Shown here: in pieces, positions 1 to 9,063 of the stretch
Layout: each line of letters begins with the position of its first letter
Position numbering within the stretch: position 1 is the stretch's first letter
Assembly: GCF_014192645.1 (NCBI RefSeq)
Contig: NZ_JACHYE010000003.1
Location: forward strand, 248,001 to 312,000
DNA: 64,000 nt
Reading direction: 5' to 3'
Source of the DNA: Herbaspirillum sp. Sphag64
GTDB taxonomy: Bacteria > Pseudomonadota > Gammaproteobacteria > Burkholderiales > Burkholderiaceae_D
The notes under the pieces: model-generated
The model's database searches: none
What the model was told of the DNA's origin: nothing
Seen by the model: the letters and a program-made list of their open reading frames with translations, nothing else
Position numbers and translations under genes: made by a program

Positions 1-269
1 AGCGCCTGTTCCAAGGCTTCGTGCGCAGTGCTATGGCCGCTGATTAGCGCCGAAGCGGCTGCACCGACGCCGTAGCGCGCCAGTCCTTCCTGGGCCGCAG
101 CAATCAGGGCAGGGTGATTGGCCAGGCCGAGATAATCGTTGTTGCAGAAAGACAGATAGCATTTGCCATCGACTTCCATGATCGGCCCTTGCGGGCCATC
201 TACCAGTCGTCGCTGGCGTCGCAGACATTGGGTGTCCAGCGCCGCCAGTGCTACTTCAAATTGATCCAT
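1..269 (-). CDS. bioF: 8-amino-7-oxononanoate synthase, N-terminal part (cut by window edge)
   Basis: This is the first 89 codons of a PLP-dependent synthase that condenses pimeloyl-ACP (or pimeloyl-CoA) with L-alanine in the first committed step of biotin ring assembly. The visible part carries the family's N-terminal pattern: a short helix, then [12 protein letters not shown], then [15 protein letters not shown], where BioF/KBL/SPT-type enzymes have FxSNDYLGL and the glycine-rich GxGGSR-like stretch. The ATG lies one base after the stop of the P450 gene, so it is very probably translated from the same bioB-P450-bioF message. The PLP lysine lies outside the window. KBL is a paralogous alternative, but the biotin neighbours settle the call. 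Confidence 0.9.
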   Translation of the reverse strand, partial: MDQFEVALAALDTQCLRRQRRLVDGPQGPIMEVDGKCYLSFCNNDYLGLANHPALIAAAQEGLARYGVGAAASALISGHSTAHEALEQA

Positions 270-270
270 A

Positions 271-1533
271 TCAGGTCTTCATCAAATTGATTGCTTCAGG
301 AGAAAGGCTGGCTTGCAGCGGTAATTTCTGCAGGCCACGGTAGGCCGCATGGTCTTGCCATTCGGGCGGCTGCGCCGGCGTTGCGAGTTTGACATCTGGC
401 ATCATCCGCATCACCGCACGCAATGTCAGTTCGGCTTCCAGAGCTGTCAATGCGGCGCCGATGCAGACATGCGGACCACTACCAAAGGCGAGATGGGGGC
501 CTTCGTGTCGATGGATATCGAGTTGATCGGGCGCGCTGAAACGCTGCGGATCCCGGTTTGCCGCACCCAGATGGAGGATCACTAGATCGCCGCGCTGTAA
601 TGACTGGCCATGCAGGATCAGATCCTCGGTCAGTCGCCGACCGGTATATTGCACCGGGCTATCGTAGCGCAGCAGTTCACGCAAGGCGCTCGGCAGCTGT
701 TCTGGCTCGGTACATAAAGCCTGCCATTGAGCGGGATGCTGTAGCAGTGCCAGCAAACCATTGCCCAGCAGATGGCGGGTGGTTTCATAACCGGCGAAGA
801 GCAGGGTGCAGCATTGGGCGACCAGTTCGAGCGAGGACAGGTGCCCCTGCTGCGCCGCTACCATCAGGTGGCCGATCAGGTCAGTTGGTGTTAGTGATGG
901 ATGATGCTGACGGTCGGCGATCACTTGTTCTAGATACGACGCCATTTCCAGCAATGCTTCCTGCGCGGCCTCGGCTTGGTCCAGTGTCGGCGTAGGGCTG
1001 CCAATGAAGGCGGCAATTGCTGCAGCGGCGTCGATGAAGTGGTGGTCGTCTTGCTCTGCGCTGACGTCGATTCCCAGTAAATCAGCGATCACCAGTGCAG
1101 GCAGCGGACGTGCCACTTCGGCGATGAAATCGAACTCGATTTGAGTCTCGCTATCCGTTATTTGTTGTCCGTAGCGTTGCACAAGGCCTTGTAGCAACTG
1201 CGCAATGATGGCGGCAATCCGGGGACGTTGCTGTTGCAGTGCTCCGGCATGGAAGCCCGCCTGCATCGCGCGTCGCAGGCGCTGATGTGCGCGACCATCG
1301 AGGAACAACAGCGAGCGCGATAATAGCCGCTTGAACGGTTGCAACTGCTGCCTTTGCTCATTGCTTTGCGCAGACAAGCCTGCACTACTATTGATCCAGC
1401 GCGTTGCTCGGCGCACCGAGAAGCGCGGATCGCGCAATGCGGTGGCGACACTGTCATAGTCGCGCAGAATCCAGGCCCCGCCACAAAAATCCTTGCTCCA
1501 GTACAGATCGCCTGGCGAACCGTCAGCCCGCAT
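271..1533 (-). CDS. cytochrome P450, BioI-like, in the biotin operon
   Basis: This is a soluble bacterial P450 of 420 residues from the chosen ATG. The oxygen-binding I-helix AGYETT is at about 247-252, the ExxR motif (ELLR) at about 286-289, and the haem loop [10 protein letters not shown] has the thiolate cysteine near 357. An ATG 42 bases further upstream is in frame but would overlap bioB by 53 bases; the chosen ATG overlaps it by 11. It sits between bioB and bioF. In Bacillus, BioI (a P450) cleaves acyl-ACP to pimeloyl-ACP, so the inferred role is pimeloyl precursor supply. No ferredoxin or reductase partner is present here. Family assignment is firm; the substrate is inferred from position only. 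Confidence 0.85.
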   Translation of the reverse strand: MRADGSPGDLYWSKDFCGGAWILRDYDSVATALRDPRFSVRRATRWINSSAGLSAQSNEQRQQLQPFKRLLSRSLLFLDGRAHQRLRRAMQAGFHAGALQQQRPRIAAIIAQLLQGLVQRYGQQITDSETQIEFDFIAEVARPLPALVIADLLGIDVSAEQDDHHFIDAAAAIAAFIGSPTPTLDQAEAAQEALLEMASYLEQVIADRQHHPSLTPTDLIGHLMVAAQQGHLSSLELVAQCCTLLFAGYETTRHLLGNGLLALLQHPAQWQALCTEPEQLPSALRELLRYDSPVQYTGRRLTEDLILHGQSLQRGDLVILHLGAANRDPQRFSAPDQLDIHRHEGPHLAFGSGPHVCIGAALTALEAELTLRAVMRMMPDVKLATPAQPPEWQDHAAYRGLQKLPLQASLSPEAINLMKT

Positions 1534-2635
1534 GTGCAGAAACTGTGTCGACTGATTCCGTAGATGCCGCGTCACTTGGCATGGCGCTTATCCCGAGTCG
1601 TGCGAACAGATCGTGATCATGATCAACGGCTGCATTGGCTGCGGTCAGCAGCTTGGCGCCGAGGAAGATCGAGTTGGCACCGGCGGCGAAGCACAAGGTC
1701 TGCAAAGCATCATCCATCTGTTCGCGTCCGGCAGACAGGCGCACCATGGTGCGCGGCATAGTGATCCGGGCGACGGCAATGGTGCGCACGAATTCCAGCG
1801 GGTCCAATGGCGGTGTGTGCTCCAGTGGTGTGCCCTTGATCGGTACCAGATGATTGATTGGGACCGACTCCGGATAGGGCGTCAGGTTGGCTAACTGGGC
1901 AATCAGTCCAGCCCGTTGGCTGCGGCTTTCACCCATCCCGATAATTCCGCCACAGCAGACATTGATACCGGCATCGCGCACTTTTTGCAGGGTGTCGAGG
2001 CGATCATCGTAGGTGCGGGTAGAAATCACGTTGCTGTAGAAATCAGGCGAGGTGTCCAGATTGTGGTTGTAGTAGTCCAATCCGGCCTGTTTAAAGGAAA
2101 TCGCTTGCGTCGCACTCAGCATGCCGGCGGTCATGCAGGTTTCCAGACCGAGGGCGCGTACCTTGCTGATCATCTCGGTCAGTGCTGGCATATCGCGCTC
2201 TTTTGGATTACGCCATGCAGCGCCCATGCAAAAACGGGTGGCTCCCTGATCTTTCGCGGCCTGAGCCGCTGTGAGGACTTCTTCAGATGCCATCAGTTTG
2301 GTAGCGGTCAAGCCGCTGTCCTGATGTTTGGCAGACTGCGAACAATAGCCGCAATCTTCAGCGCAGCCACCTGTCTTGATCGAAAGCAGGCTCGCCAGCT
2401 GCACCTGATTGGCGGGAAAGTGCTCACGGTGCACCCCTTGCGCCTGGTATAGCAAGTCCAGAAATGGCAGTTCAAACAGCGCTTCTATTGCAGTAACGGT
2501 CCAGCTTCCAGAAGTCGATTGTGTTCTGTTCGTTAGTCCGCGTGATGTGACATGAATCACATGTGTCGTTGCCGGCGTTGCGTCGCGCGGAGCAGAAATC
2601 TGCACGGAGCAAGAGGGGGAGTTTGCTTGGGACAT
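1523..2635 (-). CDS. bioB: biotin synthase
   Basis: Radical SAM enzyme that inserts sulfur into dethiobiotin, the last step of biotin synthesis. The CxxxCxxC cluster motif is CAEDCGYC at residues 91-98, followed by the usual [10 protein letters not shown] and GGIIGMGES segments. At 370 residues it is longer than E. coli BioB because of an extra N-terminal segment of about 35-40 residues before the conserved start of the family fold. The long start is supported by an AAGGAAA ribosome site five bases before the ATG. It is the first gene of a bioB-P450-bioF transcript and diverges from the GntR gene at 2802; a perfect BioR-type operator overlaps its probable -10 box. Confidence 0.95.
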   Translation of the reverse strand: MSQANSPSCSVQISAPRDATPATTHVIHVTSRGLTNRTQSTSGSWTVTAIEALFELPFLDLLYQAQGVHREHFPANQVQLASLLSIKTGGCAEDCGYCSQSAKHQDSGLTATKLMASEEVLTAAQAAKDQGATRFCMGAAWRNPKERDMPALTEMISKVRALGLETCMTAGMLSATQAISFKQAGLDYYNHNLDTSPDFYSNVISTRTYDDRLDTLQKVRDAGINVCCGGIIGMGESRSQRAGLIAQLANLTPYPESVPINHLVPIKGTPLEHTPPLDPLEFVRTIAVARITMPRTMVRLSAGREQMDDALQTLCFAAGANSIFLGAKLLTAANAAVDHDHDLFARLGISAMPSDAASTESVDTVSAHAG

Positions 2636-2692
2636 GGTTTCCTTGTGGATGGCTGAAGAAACATTGCTGCATCTTCAACATGCACGTTAAAA

Positions 2693-2702
2693 TTATAGAT
2701 AA
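2693..2702. promoter_or_regulatory. BioR operator in the bioB promoter
   Basis: The sequence TTATAGATAA (TTATCTATAA on the other strand) matches exactly the published BioR consensus TTATMTATAA. On the minus strand it overlaps a perfect TATAAT -10 hexamer at 2697-2692, about 57 bases upstream of the bioB start, so a bound repressor would block transcription of the biotin genes. Confidence 0.75.
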
Positions 2703-2784
2703 TTTGACGGAGAAAATAGATTGATCGCCTTAAACATCGTTTTTTATTGTATTTTGATTTATTTTTATTTAACAAACGATATTT

Positions 2785-2794
2785 TTATAGATAA
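2785..2794. promoter_or_regulatory. second BioR operator, in the regulator's own promoter
   Basis: A second identical TTATAGATAA lies seven bases before the ATG of the GntR gene and overlaps a GATAAT -10-like hexamer at 2790-2795. This implies autoregulation. With the -10 that close, the start of transcription would coincide with the ATG, which suggests a leaderless message. Confidence 0.7.
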
Positions 2795-2801
2795 TCTCTA
2801 A

Positions 2802-3449
2802 ATGACAGCGGATATTCCAGAAAGCAGCACCCAACCGACTTCGGCCGAGCGAATCGCCGCGCAGCTGCGTGCGCTGATTGTGCGCGGGGAAATTGCTGGT
2901 GGTGCTGCCTTACGTCAGGATCACATTGCCGAGCGCTTTGCCTCCAGCCATGTACCGGTGCGCGAAGCGTTTCAGCGGCTGGAAGCCCAAGGATTGGTGG
3001 TTACGCTGCCGCGACGGGGAGTCCGCGTGACCATACTCAGTCCCGCTGCAATCAAGGAAGCGATGGAGATGCGGGCGGTCTTGGAGGTGCTGGCACTGCG
3101 CCATAGTGCGCCCAACCTGACGACGGCAGATATTGATCGGCTTGAGCAGACGCAGGCCCAATGTGCGGCTGCGACTTCGCTGGCTGACTGGGATACTGCC
3201 AATTGTGCGTTTCATGAAGCGATGGTGAGTGCCTGCGGCATGCCGCGCCTGCTTGATGTGCTGCAGCAGCTGCAGCTGACCAATTCCCGCTATCTGTTTG
3301 CGGCAGGCTTGGTGCGCGGCTGGCAGCCGCGCTCAGATCAGGATCATCGCCTCATCATTGAGGCGCTCAAGGAAAAGAATGTGGAGCGTGCAGTGCAATT
3401 GCTCGGACGCCACATTGGCACGATGGAGCGTGTGGGATTTGCGCAGTGA
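2802..3449 (+). CDS. bioR: GntR-family regulator, probable biotin repressor BioR
   Basis: This is a 215-residue FadR/FCD-type GntR regulator. An N-terminal winged helix-turn-helix (about 15-80, with HVPVREAFQRLEAQGLV as the recognition region) is followed by an all-helical FCD ligand domain (about 90-210) whose FHEAM and DHRLI segments carry the usual histidines. It is transcribed divergently from bioB. Both promoters in the 166-base gap carry a perfect BioR site, which is the basis for the name. BioR is known mainly from alphaproteobacteria, where it represses biotin synthesis genes. No Shine-Dalgarno sequence precedes the ATG. Confidence 0.8.
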   Translation: MTADIPESSTQPTSAERIAAQLRALIVRGEIAGGAALRQDHIAERFASSHVPVREAFQRLEAQGLVVTLPRRGVRVTILSPAAIKEAMEMRAVLEVLALRHSAPNLTTADIDRLEQTQAQCAAATSLADWDTANCAFHEAMVSACGMPRLLDVLQQLQLTNSRYLFAAGLVRGWQPRSDQDHRLIIEALKEKNVERAVQLLGRHIGTMERVGFAQ

Positions 3450-3542
3450 GGGATTTGGCGAGGATTGGAAGATTTTATTGGCATTTAAATGGTGGTTGAT
3501 TGTTTTTGCAGCATCTCCGCCGATTTTCTTCTTCAGTTTACG

Positions 3543-4232
3543 TTAGAGCAGCAATTCCTTGGCCAAATCCTTTTTGGGATCAGCTTGCGGCTCAAATTTC
3601 AAAGCCTGTTCGACGTGCAGCAGGTGATGTGTCATCAGTGCTACCGCTTCTTCCACTTTGCCAGCCTTGGCAACTGCGATGAACTCTTCATGTTCCTGAC
3701 TGGAGCAGATGGCGTCGCGCGTGGATTGATACAGCATGGTAATGAGCGAACTGCGGCCAGCGAGTTTGATCAGAATATCGGTCAGCACAGTATTGCCGAC
3801 GATATTGGCTAGTAGGATATGGAAGTCGGACAGTAGCGTGGAGCGCACCTGTGAATCGTGTTCTTCAATGGCCCGTCGCTCTGCTGCCAGATGCTCTTCC
3901 AGCCGGGCATAGTCCTCGGGTGTGGCGCGCGCCACAAATTCGCGAACCAGTGCGGCCTCCAGAGTACGACGCACGAAGAAGATATCGCGCGTTTCTTCTA
4001 TCGTAGGTTTGCCGACAAAGGCGCCTTTATCGGGGATCAAGTCAATCAGCTTGTCCTTGGCCAGCATCACCAGTGCAGCGCGAATTTTTGTGCGGCTCAC
4101 TTTGTAGACCCGTGCTAGCGCTTCCTCTCGCAGCTTGGCGCCGGGTGGCAGGCGCTGTTGTGCAATTGCCTTGGCGATATCGGTGGCAATGGCTTCGGAG
4201 CTGTCAGGTTCTGGTGTGGCTACTTCTGTCAT
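3543..4232 (-). CDS. GntR-family (FCD) transcriptional regulator
   Basis: A 229-residue FadR-subfamily regulator with a winged helix (REEALARVYKVSRTKIRAAL) and an FCD domain (FVRRTLEAALVREFVARAT, DFHILLANIVGN, HHLLHVEQ). Such proteins usually sense organic or amino acids. The frame stays open upstream to 4481, but that would run into the carrier gene's 3' end; the ATG at 4232 starts the conserved domain. It lies 146 bases downstream of the DctA-type carrier, on the same strand. By position it is the likely regulator of the carrier, amidohydrolase and ammonia-lyase genes. The ligand is unknown. Confidence 0.8.
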   Translation of the reverse strand: MTEVATPEPDSSEAIATDIAKAIAQQRLPPGAKLREEALARVYKVSRTKIRAALVMLAKDKLIDLIPDKGAFVGKPTIEETRDIFFVRRTLEAALVREFVARATPEDYARLEEHLAAERRAIEEHDSQVRSTLLSDFHILLANIVGNTVLTDILIKLAGRSSLITMLYQSTRDAICSSQEHEEFIAVAKAGKVEEAVALMTHHLLHVEQALKFEPQADPKKDLAKELLL

Positions 4233-4378
4233 AGGATGATGGTCTGGTTTGAGTTTCCCTGATCTTGGGAGGTTCGGGAAATGGGGCGAATTCGGTCGCT
4301 GTCTTGCTGTACAGACAATGTCAGCCAATTGTACCCTCAGACGCGCCGCGCTCGCCATGTTCAAACCAGACCCAGGTA

Positions 4379-5659
4379 TCAGTTCAGTGCAGCATCGCTG
4401 ACTTCGCCATTGAGCACGGCGCGGGCGCGTTGTTTGTCGATATCCTTTTCCCAGGAGGCAACCACTACGGTGGCTACACAATTGCCCAGCAGGTTGCCTA
4501 CGGCGCGCGCAATGCCGATGAACCAGTCAATCGACAACACCAGCACGAGGCCAACCACCGGAATGGCAGGGATCGTCGTCAGGGTGGCCGCCAGGATGAC
4601 GATGGCTGAGCCAGGTACCCCGTGTGCGCCCTTGGACGTAATCAAGGCAATGATAAGAATTGCCAGCAGATCACCCATAGCCAGATGGGTATTGGTGGCC
4701 TGCGCGATAAACACTGCCGCCATCGTCAGATAAATGGAGAAGGCATCCAGATTGAAGGAGTAGCCGGTTGGAATGACGAGACCAACGGTGGACTTTTTGA
4801 TCCCCATGTGTTCCAGTTTTTGCATGATTTGCGGCAGTACGCTGTCTGAGGAAGTGGTCGCCAGTACCACGATCAACTCTTCGCGCAAATAGCCGATCAA
4901 CTTGAAGATACTGAACCCTGTAGTGCGCAGGATACCGCCCAGAATGACCAGCACGAATATCGCTACCGTGGCGTAGAACAGCAGGACCAGGATCGCCAGT
5001 TGTTGCAGCGAGCCAATTCCGTAGCGCCCCACGGTAAAGGCAATCGCACCAAATACGCCAAGTGGTGCCAGACGGATGATGAAGGACATGCATTTGAAAA
5101 ATGCGTCCGACAGCGAGCCAATCAATTGTGCTGCAGGACGACCTTTTTCACCGATCAGTAACAAGGCGCTGCCGAAAATGATCGAGATCAACAGCACCTG
5201 CAGCACATCTCCCGAGGTGAAGGCGCTGACGATGGTCGAAGGAATCATCTTCATGATGAAGTCCGAAAATCCGGCGCTCTTGACCTTGCTGGCAGTCGCC
5301 ACATAATTGCTCAGGGCAGTCGGGTCAAGTGAGGTCGGATCGATGTTCATGCCAACCCCGGGCTTGAAGACAAACGCCATCAACAAGCCCAGCAGGAGGG
5401 CGATACTGGTCACTACTTCGAAGTAAATAATGGCTTTGACACCGACACTGCCAACCTTCTTGAGGTCGCTGGCACCACAGATGCCCTGCACCACCACACA
5501 AAATACGATTACCGGCACGATCATCGTGACCATTTTGATAAAGCCATCTCCTAGCGGTTTCAGGCCTTGCGCAAAGTCTGGGTAAAACCAACCAACGGCA
5601 ACACCGGCAATCAAGGCAATGACTACCTGGCCGAACAACGATTTTATAAATCTCAACAT
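4379..5659 (-). CDS. dctA: dicarboxylate/amino acid:cation symporter (DctA type)
   Basis: Inner-membrane secondary carrier of the DAACS family, 426 residues with 8-9 hydrophobic segments plus re-entrant loops. The family signatures are clear: TTSSDSVLP (the serine-rich hairpin), GLVIPTGYSFNLDAFSIYLT and LITSKGAHGVPGS. It probably takes up C4-dicarboxylates or acidic amino acids with protons or sodium. The start at 5659 has a CAGGAGA site seven bases upstream; a longer in-frame start at 5707 lacks one. It is divergent from the amidohydrolase gene. The dctA symbol is by family resemblance; a glutamate/aspartate substrate is possible, given the amino-acid-degrading neighbours. Confidence 0.85.
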   Translation of the reverse strand: MLRFIKSLFGQVVIALIAGVAVGWFYPDFAQGLKPLGDGFIKMVTMIVPVIVFCVVVQGICGASDLKKVGSVGVKAIIYFEVVTSIALLLGLLMAFVFKPGVGMNIDPTSLDPTALSNYVATASKVKSAGFSDFIMKMIPSTIVSAFTSGDVLQVLLISIIFGSALLLIGEKGRPAAQLIGSLSDAFFKCMSFIIRLAPLGVFGAIAFTVGRYGIGSLQQLAILVLLFYATVAIFVLVILGGILRTTGFSIFKLIGYLREELIVVLATTSSDSVLPQIMQKLEHMGIKKSTVGLVIPTGYSFNLDAFSIYLTMAAVFIAQATNTHLAMGDLLAILIIALITSKGAHGVPGSAIVILAATLTTIPAIPVVGLVLVLSIDWFIGIARAVGNLLGNCVATVVVASWEKDIDKQRARAVLNGEVSDAALN

Positions 5660-5841
5660 TCTGGTCTCCTGAGTGTTTTTATGAGCAATGCGGCCTTTGG
5701 TCAACAAATCTCAGTACTGACCCAAGGGGCGTCGCCTTGGTAGCGGCTGCATGACTGCTGCGTCTTGTCAGTGCCACGTCCGGTATTGCCTTGCAGGCAA
5801 CTCGTTAATTTTCTTTTGACGCCGACGACGAAGCAAACTAT

Positions 5842-5853
5842 ATTGCATACAAT
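5842..5853. promoter_or_regulatory. candidate GntR/FCD operator between dctA and the amidohydrolase
   Basis: ATTGCATACAAT is an almost perfect palindrome (ATTG-N4-CAAT) of the kind bound by FCD-type GntR proteins, and a further half-site (ATACAAT) follows at about 5860. A similar ATACAATT occurs 30-40 bases before the ammonia-lyase start. The link to the regulator at 3543-4232 is inference. Confidence 0.4.
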
Positions 5854-5896
5854 CTGTGAATACAATAAAAAAGTACAATCTTAACAATCCGTAGGG

Positions 5897-7213
5897 ATGG
5901 AAGGGGACGTTGTGCAGAATGTTTCAGGGGAAGGGCCGCTGCAGGATGCTTTTCAGCAGCTGGGAATAGAAATCATGCAGCGCGCCGATGCGCTGGCGGT
6001 GCACTCGGAAGCGCCGGGGATGCTGACACGTACCTATCTGAGCGACGCCCATCACGGTGCAGCCGAGCAGTTGGCAGGCTGGATGCGTGAGGCCGGTATG
6101 ACAGTGCGCCGCGACGCTGCAGGTAACGTGATTGGTCGCTACGCAGCGGCGGGAGAGCGTGAAGATGGGATTGGCGGTACATCAGCCACTGCTGCTGTGC
6201 CAGCATTGGTCACCGGATCGCATTTTGACACTGTGCGCAATGGCGGCAAATTTGATGGCAATCTGGGCATTCTGTTGCCGATATCCTGCATCGCAGCCTG
6301 GAATCGGTCCGGCACGCGCTTTGCGTTCCCGATTGAGGTGATTGGTTTTGCGGAAGAAGAGGGTGTGCGTTTCAAGGCGACCTTGCTCGGGAGCCGCGCA
6401 GTGGCAGGTACCTTCGACACCGGGGTGCTGGACAATCTCGACGAGCAGGGCCAGAGCATGCGCGAGGTGATGCTGGCGGCCGGCTACGATCCATCTCACT
6501 TGCCTGACGCCGCCTACCGCGCTGAGCAGGTGGCGGCATTTGTTGAGGTGCATATCGAGCAGGGCCCTTTGCTGCTCAACGAGTCCTTGCCCGTTGGCGT
6601 GGTGACAGCGATCTCTGGCGCGACCCGGTTCATGGCGCAGTTGCAGGGACTGGCCGGGCATGCAGGGACAGTCCCCATGCATATGCGGCGTGATGCCGCA
6701 ATGGCGGCAGCCGAGATTGGTCTTTACATTGAGCAGCGGTGTAGCGGCCAGGCCGGACTGGTAGGCACCATGGGAATCCTTGAAGTACCACAGGGCGCCG
6801 CAAACGTGGTGCCAGGTGCTGCACGCTTTTCGATGGATATCCGTGCCGAGCGCGATGACGTCAGGCATGCTGCGGTGACCGACATTTGCGATGCAATCGA
6901 GCGGATCTGTTCTGCACGACGGATAGAGGTCAATCTCACCAGGACGCATGAGGCAGCCAGCGTCCCCTGTGCGCCGCACTTGCAGGCCCAACTGGCACAG
7001 GCGATTGAGGCTTGTGGTTGGCCGTTGCGTCATCTGCCCTCAGGGGCTGGGCACGATGCGATGGCACTGGCCGCTGTGGCGCCGGTGGCGATGTTGTTTG
7101 TGCGCTGTGGGAATGGCGGTATCAGCCATCACCCGGATGAAATCATGATCGAAGAGGATGCGGCCATTGCAGCGCAGGTGTTCAGCCGTTTTGTCGAGAA
7201 TTTTGTGCCCTGA
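5897..7213 (+). CDS. M20-family amidohydrolase (allantoate / N-carbamoyl-amino-acid type)
   Basis: A 438-residue di-metal amidase of the AllC/HyuC/AtzF-like branch of peptidase family M20. Likely metal ligands are visible: His109 (GSHFDTV), Asp120 (GKFDGNLG), Glu153-155 (FAEEEGVRF), a histidine in VEVHIEQGP and the C-terminal histidines in ISHHPDE. This branch hydrolyses allantoate, N-carbamoyl-amino acids, ureidoglycine or related amides. A GTG six codons downstream follows a better AAGGGG site, so the true start may be internal. It precedes the ammonia-lyase on the same strand by 145 bases. A role in amino-acid breakdown is inferred; the substrate cannot be told from sequence. Confidence 0.8.
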   Translation: MEGDVVQNVSGEGPLQDAFQQLGIEIMQRADALAVHSEAPGMLTRTYLSDAHHGAAEQLAGWMREAGMTVRRDAAGNVIGRYAAAGEREDGIGGTSATAAVPALVTGSHFDTVRNGGKFDGNLGILLPISCIAAWNRSGTRFAFPIEVIGFAEEEGVRFKATLLGSRAVAGTFDTGVLDNLDEQGQSMREVMLAAGYDPSHLPDAAYRAEQVAAFVEVHIEQGPLLLNESLPVGVVTAISGATRFMAQLQGLAGHAGTVPMHMRRDAAMAAAEIGLYIEQRCSGQAGLVGTMGILEVPQGAANVVPGAARFSMDIRAERDDVRHAAVTDICDAIERICSARRIEVNLTRTHEAASVPCAPHLQAQLAQAIEACGWPLRHLPSGAGHDAMALAAVAPVAMLFVRCGNGGISHHPDEIMIEEDAAIAAQVFSRFVENFVP

Positions 7214-7358
7214 ACCTTTGTTCAGGTGCGGTGCCGGATTGCAGTAGCAGTCTTTATTGTTTGTGTTTTTTGTTTTAGTTCATGTCTTGGTAACAAAGCA
7301 GATTCATCATTTCAATCAAATACAATTAAATTTAATTATTTAGCGAAGAGGAAGTTTC

Positions 7359-8993
7359 ATGACTACCATCACTATCGACGGTTTTAATCTGGATGCACAG
7401 GCTGTGGTCAATGTGGCGCGTGCCCGTAACGGCAGCTACGCCAAGGTCGCACTGGCTGATTCATCGCGCGCTGCGCTCAAGGAAAGCCGCGACTATATCG
7501 AGTCCACCTGGATGCACGATGAAGCCCCGATGATGTACAGCTTCAATACCGGTGTTGGCCTGCTCAAGGATACCCGCATCAAGGTTGAGCATATTGAACT
7601 GTTCCAGACCCAGCTGATCAAGGCGCATAGCGCTGGTATCGGTGAGCCGTTCTCGGAAGAAGTCAGCCGTGCCACCATGCTGCTACGCGCCAATGCCTTC
7701 GCCTCCAACTATTCGGCACCACGGGTAGAAGTTGTTGACCGTCTGCTCGATTTCATCAATGCCGGGATTCACCCGATCATGCCGCAGAAGGGGTCGGTCG
7801 GCGCTTCCGGCGATCTGGCGCCACTGTCTTATCTGGCCGCTGCCATCGCAGGCTTTGATGAGGCAGAAGTGATGTATCAAGGGCAGCGCATGTCGGCACC
7901 AGAAGCCATCACCAAAGCGGATATCGGTCCGGTCTTGTTTGATCTCAAAGCCAAGGATGCTTCGGCGCTGATCAACGGTTGCACCGTTTCACTGGCAGTG
8001 GCTGTGCTGGCCGCCCGTGACGCCCGTGACCTGCTGACCGATGCCTGCCTGTCGCTGGGACTGACACTGGAAGCCATGCGCGCCGAGATGTCGGCATTTG
8101 ATCCACGCATTCAGCAAGCCCGTCCACACGCTGGCCAGATCAAGACCGCAGAAGTGATCCGCACGCTGCTCAAGGGTTCCACACGTACCACCCACGAGGC
8201 CCGCGCCGTGCAACTGCCTGAAGAACTGCGTCGCACTGATATTCCTTACACCGCGCGGATTCAGGATGTGTATTCCCTGCGTTGTGCACCCCAGGTCTAT
8301 GGCCCGGTGTTTGATGCACTCGACTATATTGATACGATTGTCCTCAAGGAAATCAATTCGGCAACCGATAACCCTCTCATCTTTGATAAAGAAGGTGGTG
8401 GCTTTGAAATCATTTCGGGTGGTAACTTCCACGGCCAGTACCTGGCGCAGGCGATGGACTTGCTGGCAATGACCATTACTGATCTGGGCAGCATCAGTGA
8501 GCGTCGCATCGCGCGCCTGATCGATCCGACATTGTCGTGGGGCCTGCCACGCAATCTGATGAGCGGTGTGCGTGGTGTCAATACTGGCTATCCCGTGGTG
8601 CAATGCTCGATGAGCTCGCTGGTCATGGAAAACCGTACCCTGAGCATGCCAGGCAGCGTCGACAGCATTCCTGCCAAGGGCAACAGCGAAGACCATGTCT
8701 CCAACTCGACCTGGTGCGCCCGCAAGGCAGCGACGGTGGTCGCTAACACCCAATATATTGTCGGCGTAGAAATGTTGCTGGCGGCACAAGGCCTGACGAT
8801 GACCGAAGACCTGTTGCCGGGATTTGTGCTTGGCCAGGGTACCCAGGCCGCGTATGAAGAAATCCGACGCCAGATCCCTGCCTGCCTGGATGGTGATCGC
8901 TGGTTCCATAACGATATCGCGATAGCGCATTCGTTCATCATCAGTGGCTCGGTGCGCGAGGCAGTCGTTGCACGTATCGGGAATTTTGTCTGA
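7359..8993 (+). CDS. histidine ammonia-lyase family (MIO enzyme)
   Basis: A 544-residue aromatic amino-acid lyase. The self-forming MIO cofactor triad Ala149-Ser150-Gly151 lies in GSVGASGDLAP. Residues known from Pseudomonas HutH are kept: Tyr60, His90 (KAHSAGIG), Asn in INGCT, Gln/Tyr/Arg in QDVYSLR, Phe in GGNFH and Glu444 (GNSEDHVS), where PAL and TAL enzymes usually have Gln. This favours histidine, deaminated to urocanate. It differs from HutH in having Ser443 for the usual Gln, and it is about 30 residues longer. A GAGGAAG site precedes the ATG. No hutU, hutI or hutC is adjacent, so it could instead be a dedicated lyase for another amino acid. Confidence 0.8.
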   Translation: MTTITIDGFNLDAQAVVNVARARNGSYAKVALADSSRAALKESRDYIESTWMHDEAPMMYSFNTGVGLLKDTRIKVEHIELFQTQLIKAHSAGIGEPFSEEVSRATMLLRANAFASNYSAPRVEVVDRLLDFINAGIHPIMPQKGSVGASGDLAPLSYLAAAIAGFDEAEVMYQGQRMSAPEAITKADIGPVLFDLKAKDASALINGCTVSLAVAVLAARDARDLLTDACLSLGLTLEAMRAEMSAFDPRIQQARPHAGQIKTAEVIRTLLKGSTRTTHEARAVQLPEELRRTDIPYTARIQDVYSLRCAPQVYGPVFDALDYIDTIVLKEINSATDNPLIFDKEGGGFEIISGGNFHGQYLAQAMDLLAMTITDLGSISERRIARLIDPTLSWGLPRNLMSGVRGVNTGYPVVQCSMSSLVMENRTLSMPGSVDSIPAKGNSEDHVSNSTWCARKAATVVANTQYIVGVEMLLAAQGLTMTEDLLPGFVLGQGTQAAYEEIRRQIPACLDGDRWFHNDIAIAHSFIISGSVREAVVARIGNFV

Positions 8994-9008
8994 TCTTGTT
9001 TGATGTCA

Positions 9009-9034
9009 CTGCCCCGTAAAGGGGCAGTTTTTTT
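9009..9034 (+). terminator. rho-independent terminator after the ammonia-lyase
   Basis: A seven-base-pair GC stem (CTGCCCC / GGGGCAG) with a five-base loop is followed by seven T residues, 15 bases after the ammonia-lyase stop. It separates that gene from the chemoreceptor. Confidence 0.9.
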
Positions 9035-9063
9035 AATGGCGTTACCCTTGGAGACAGTCCGGC

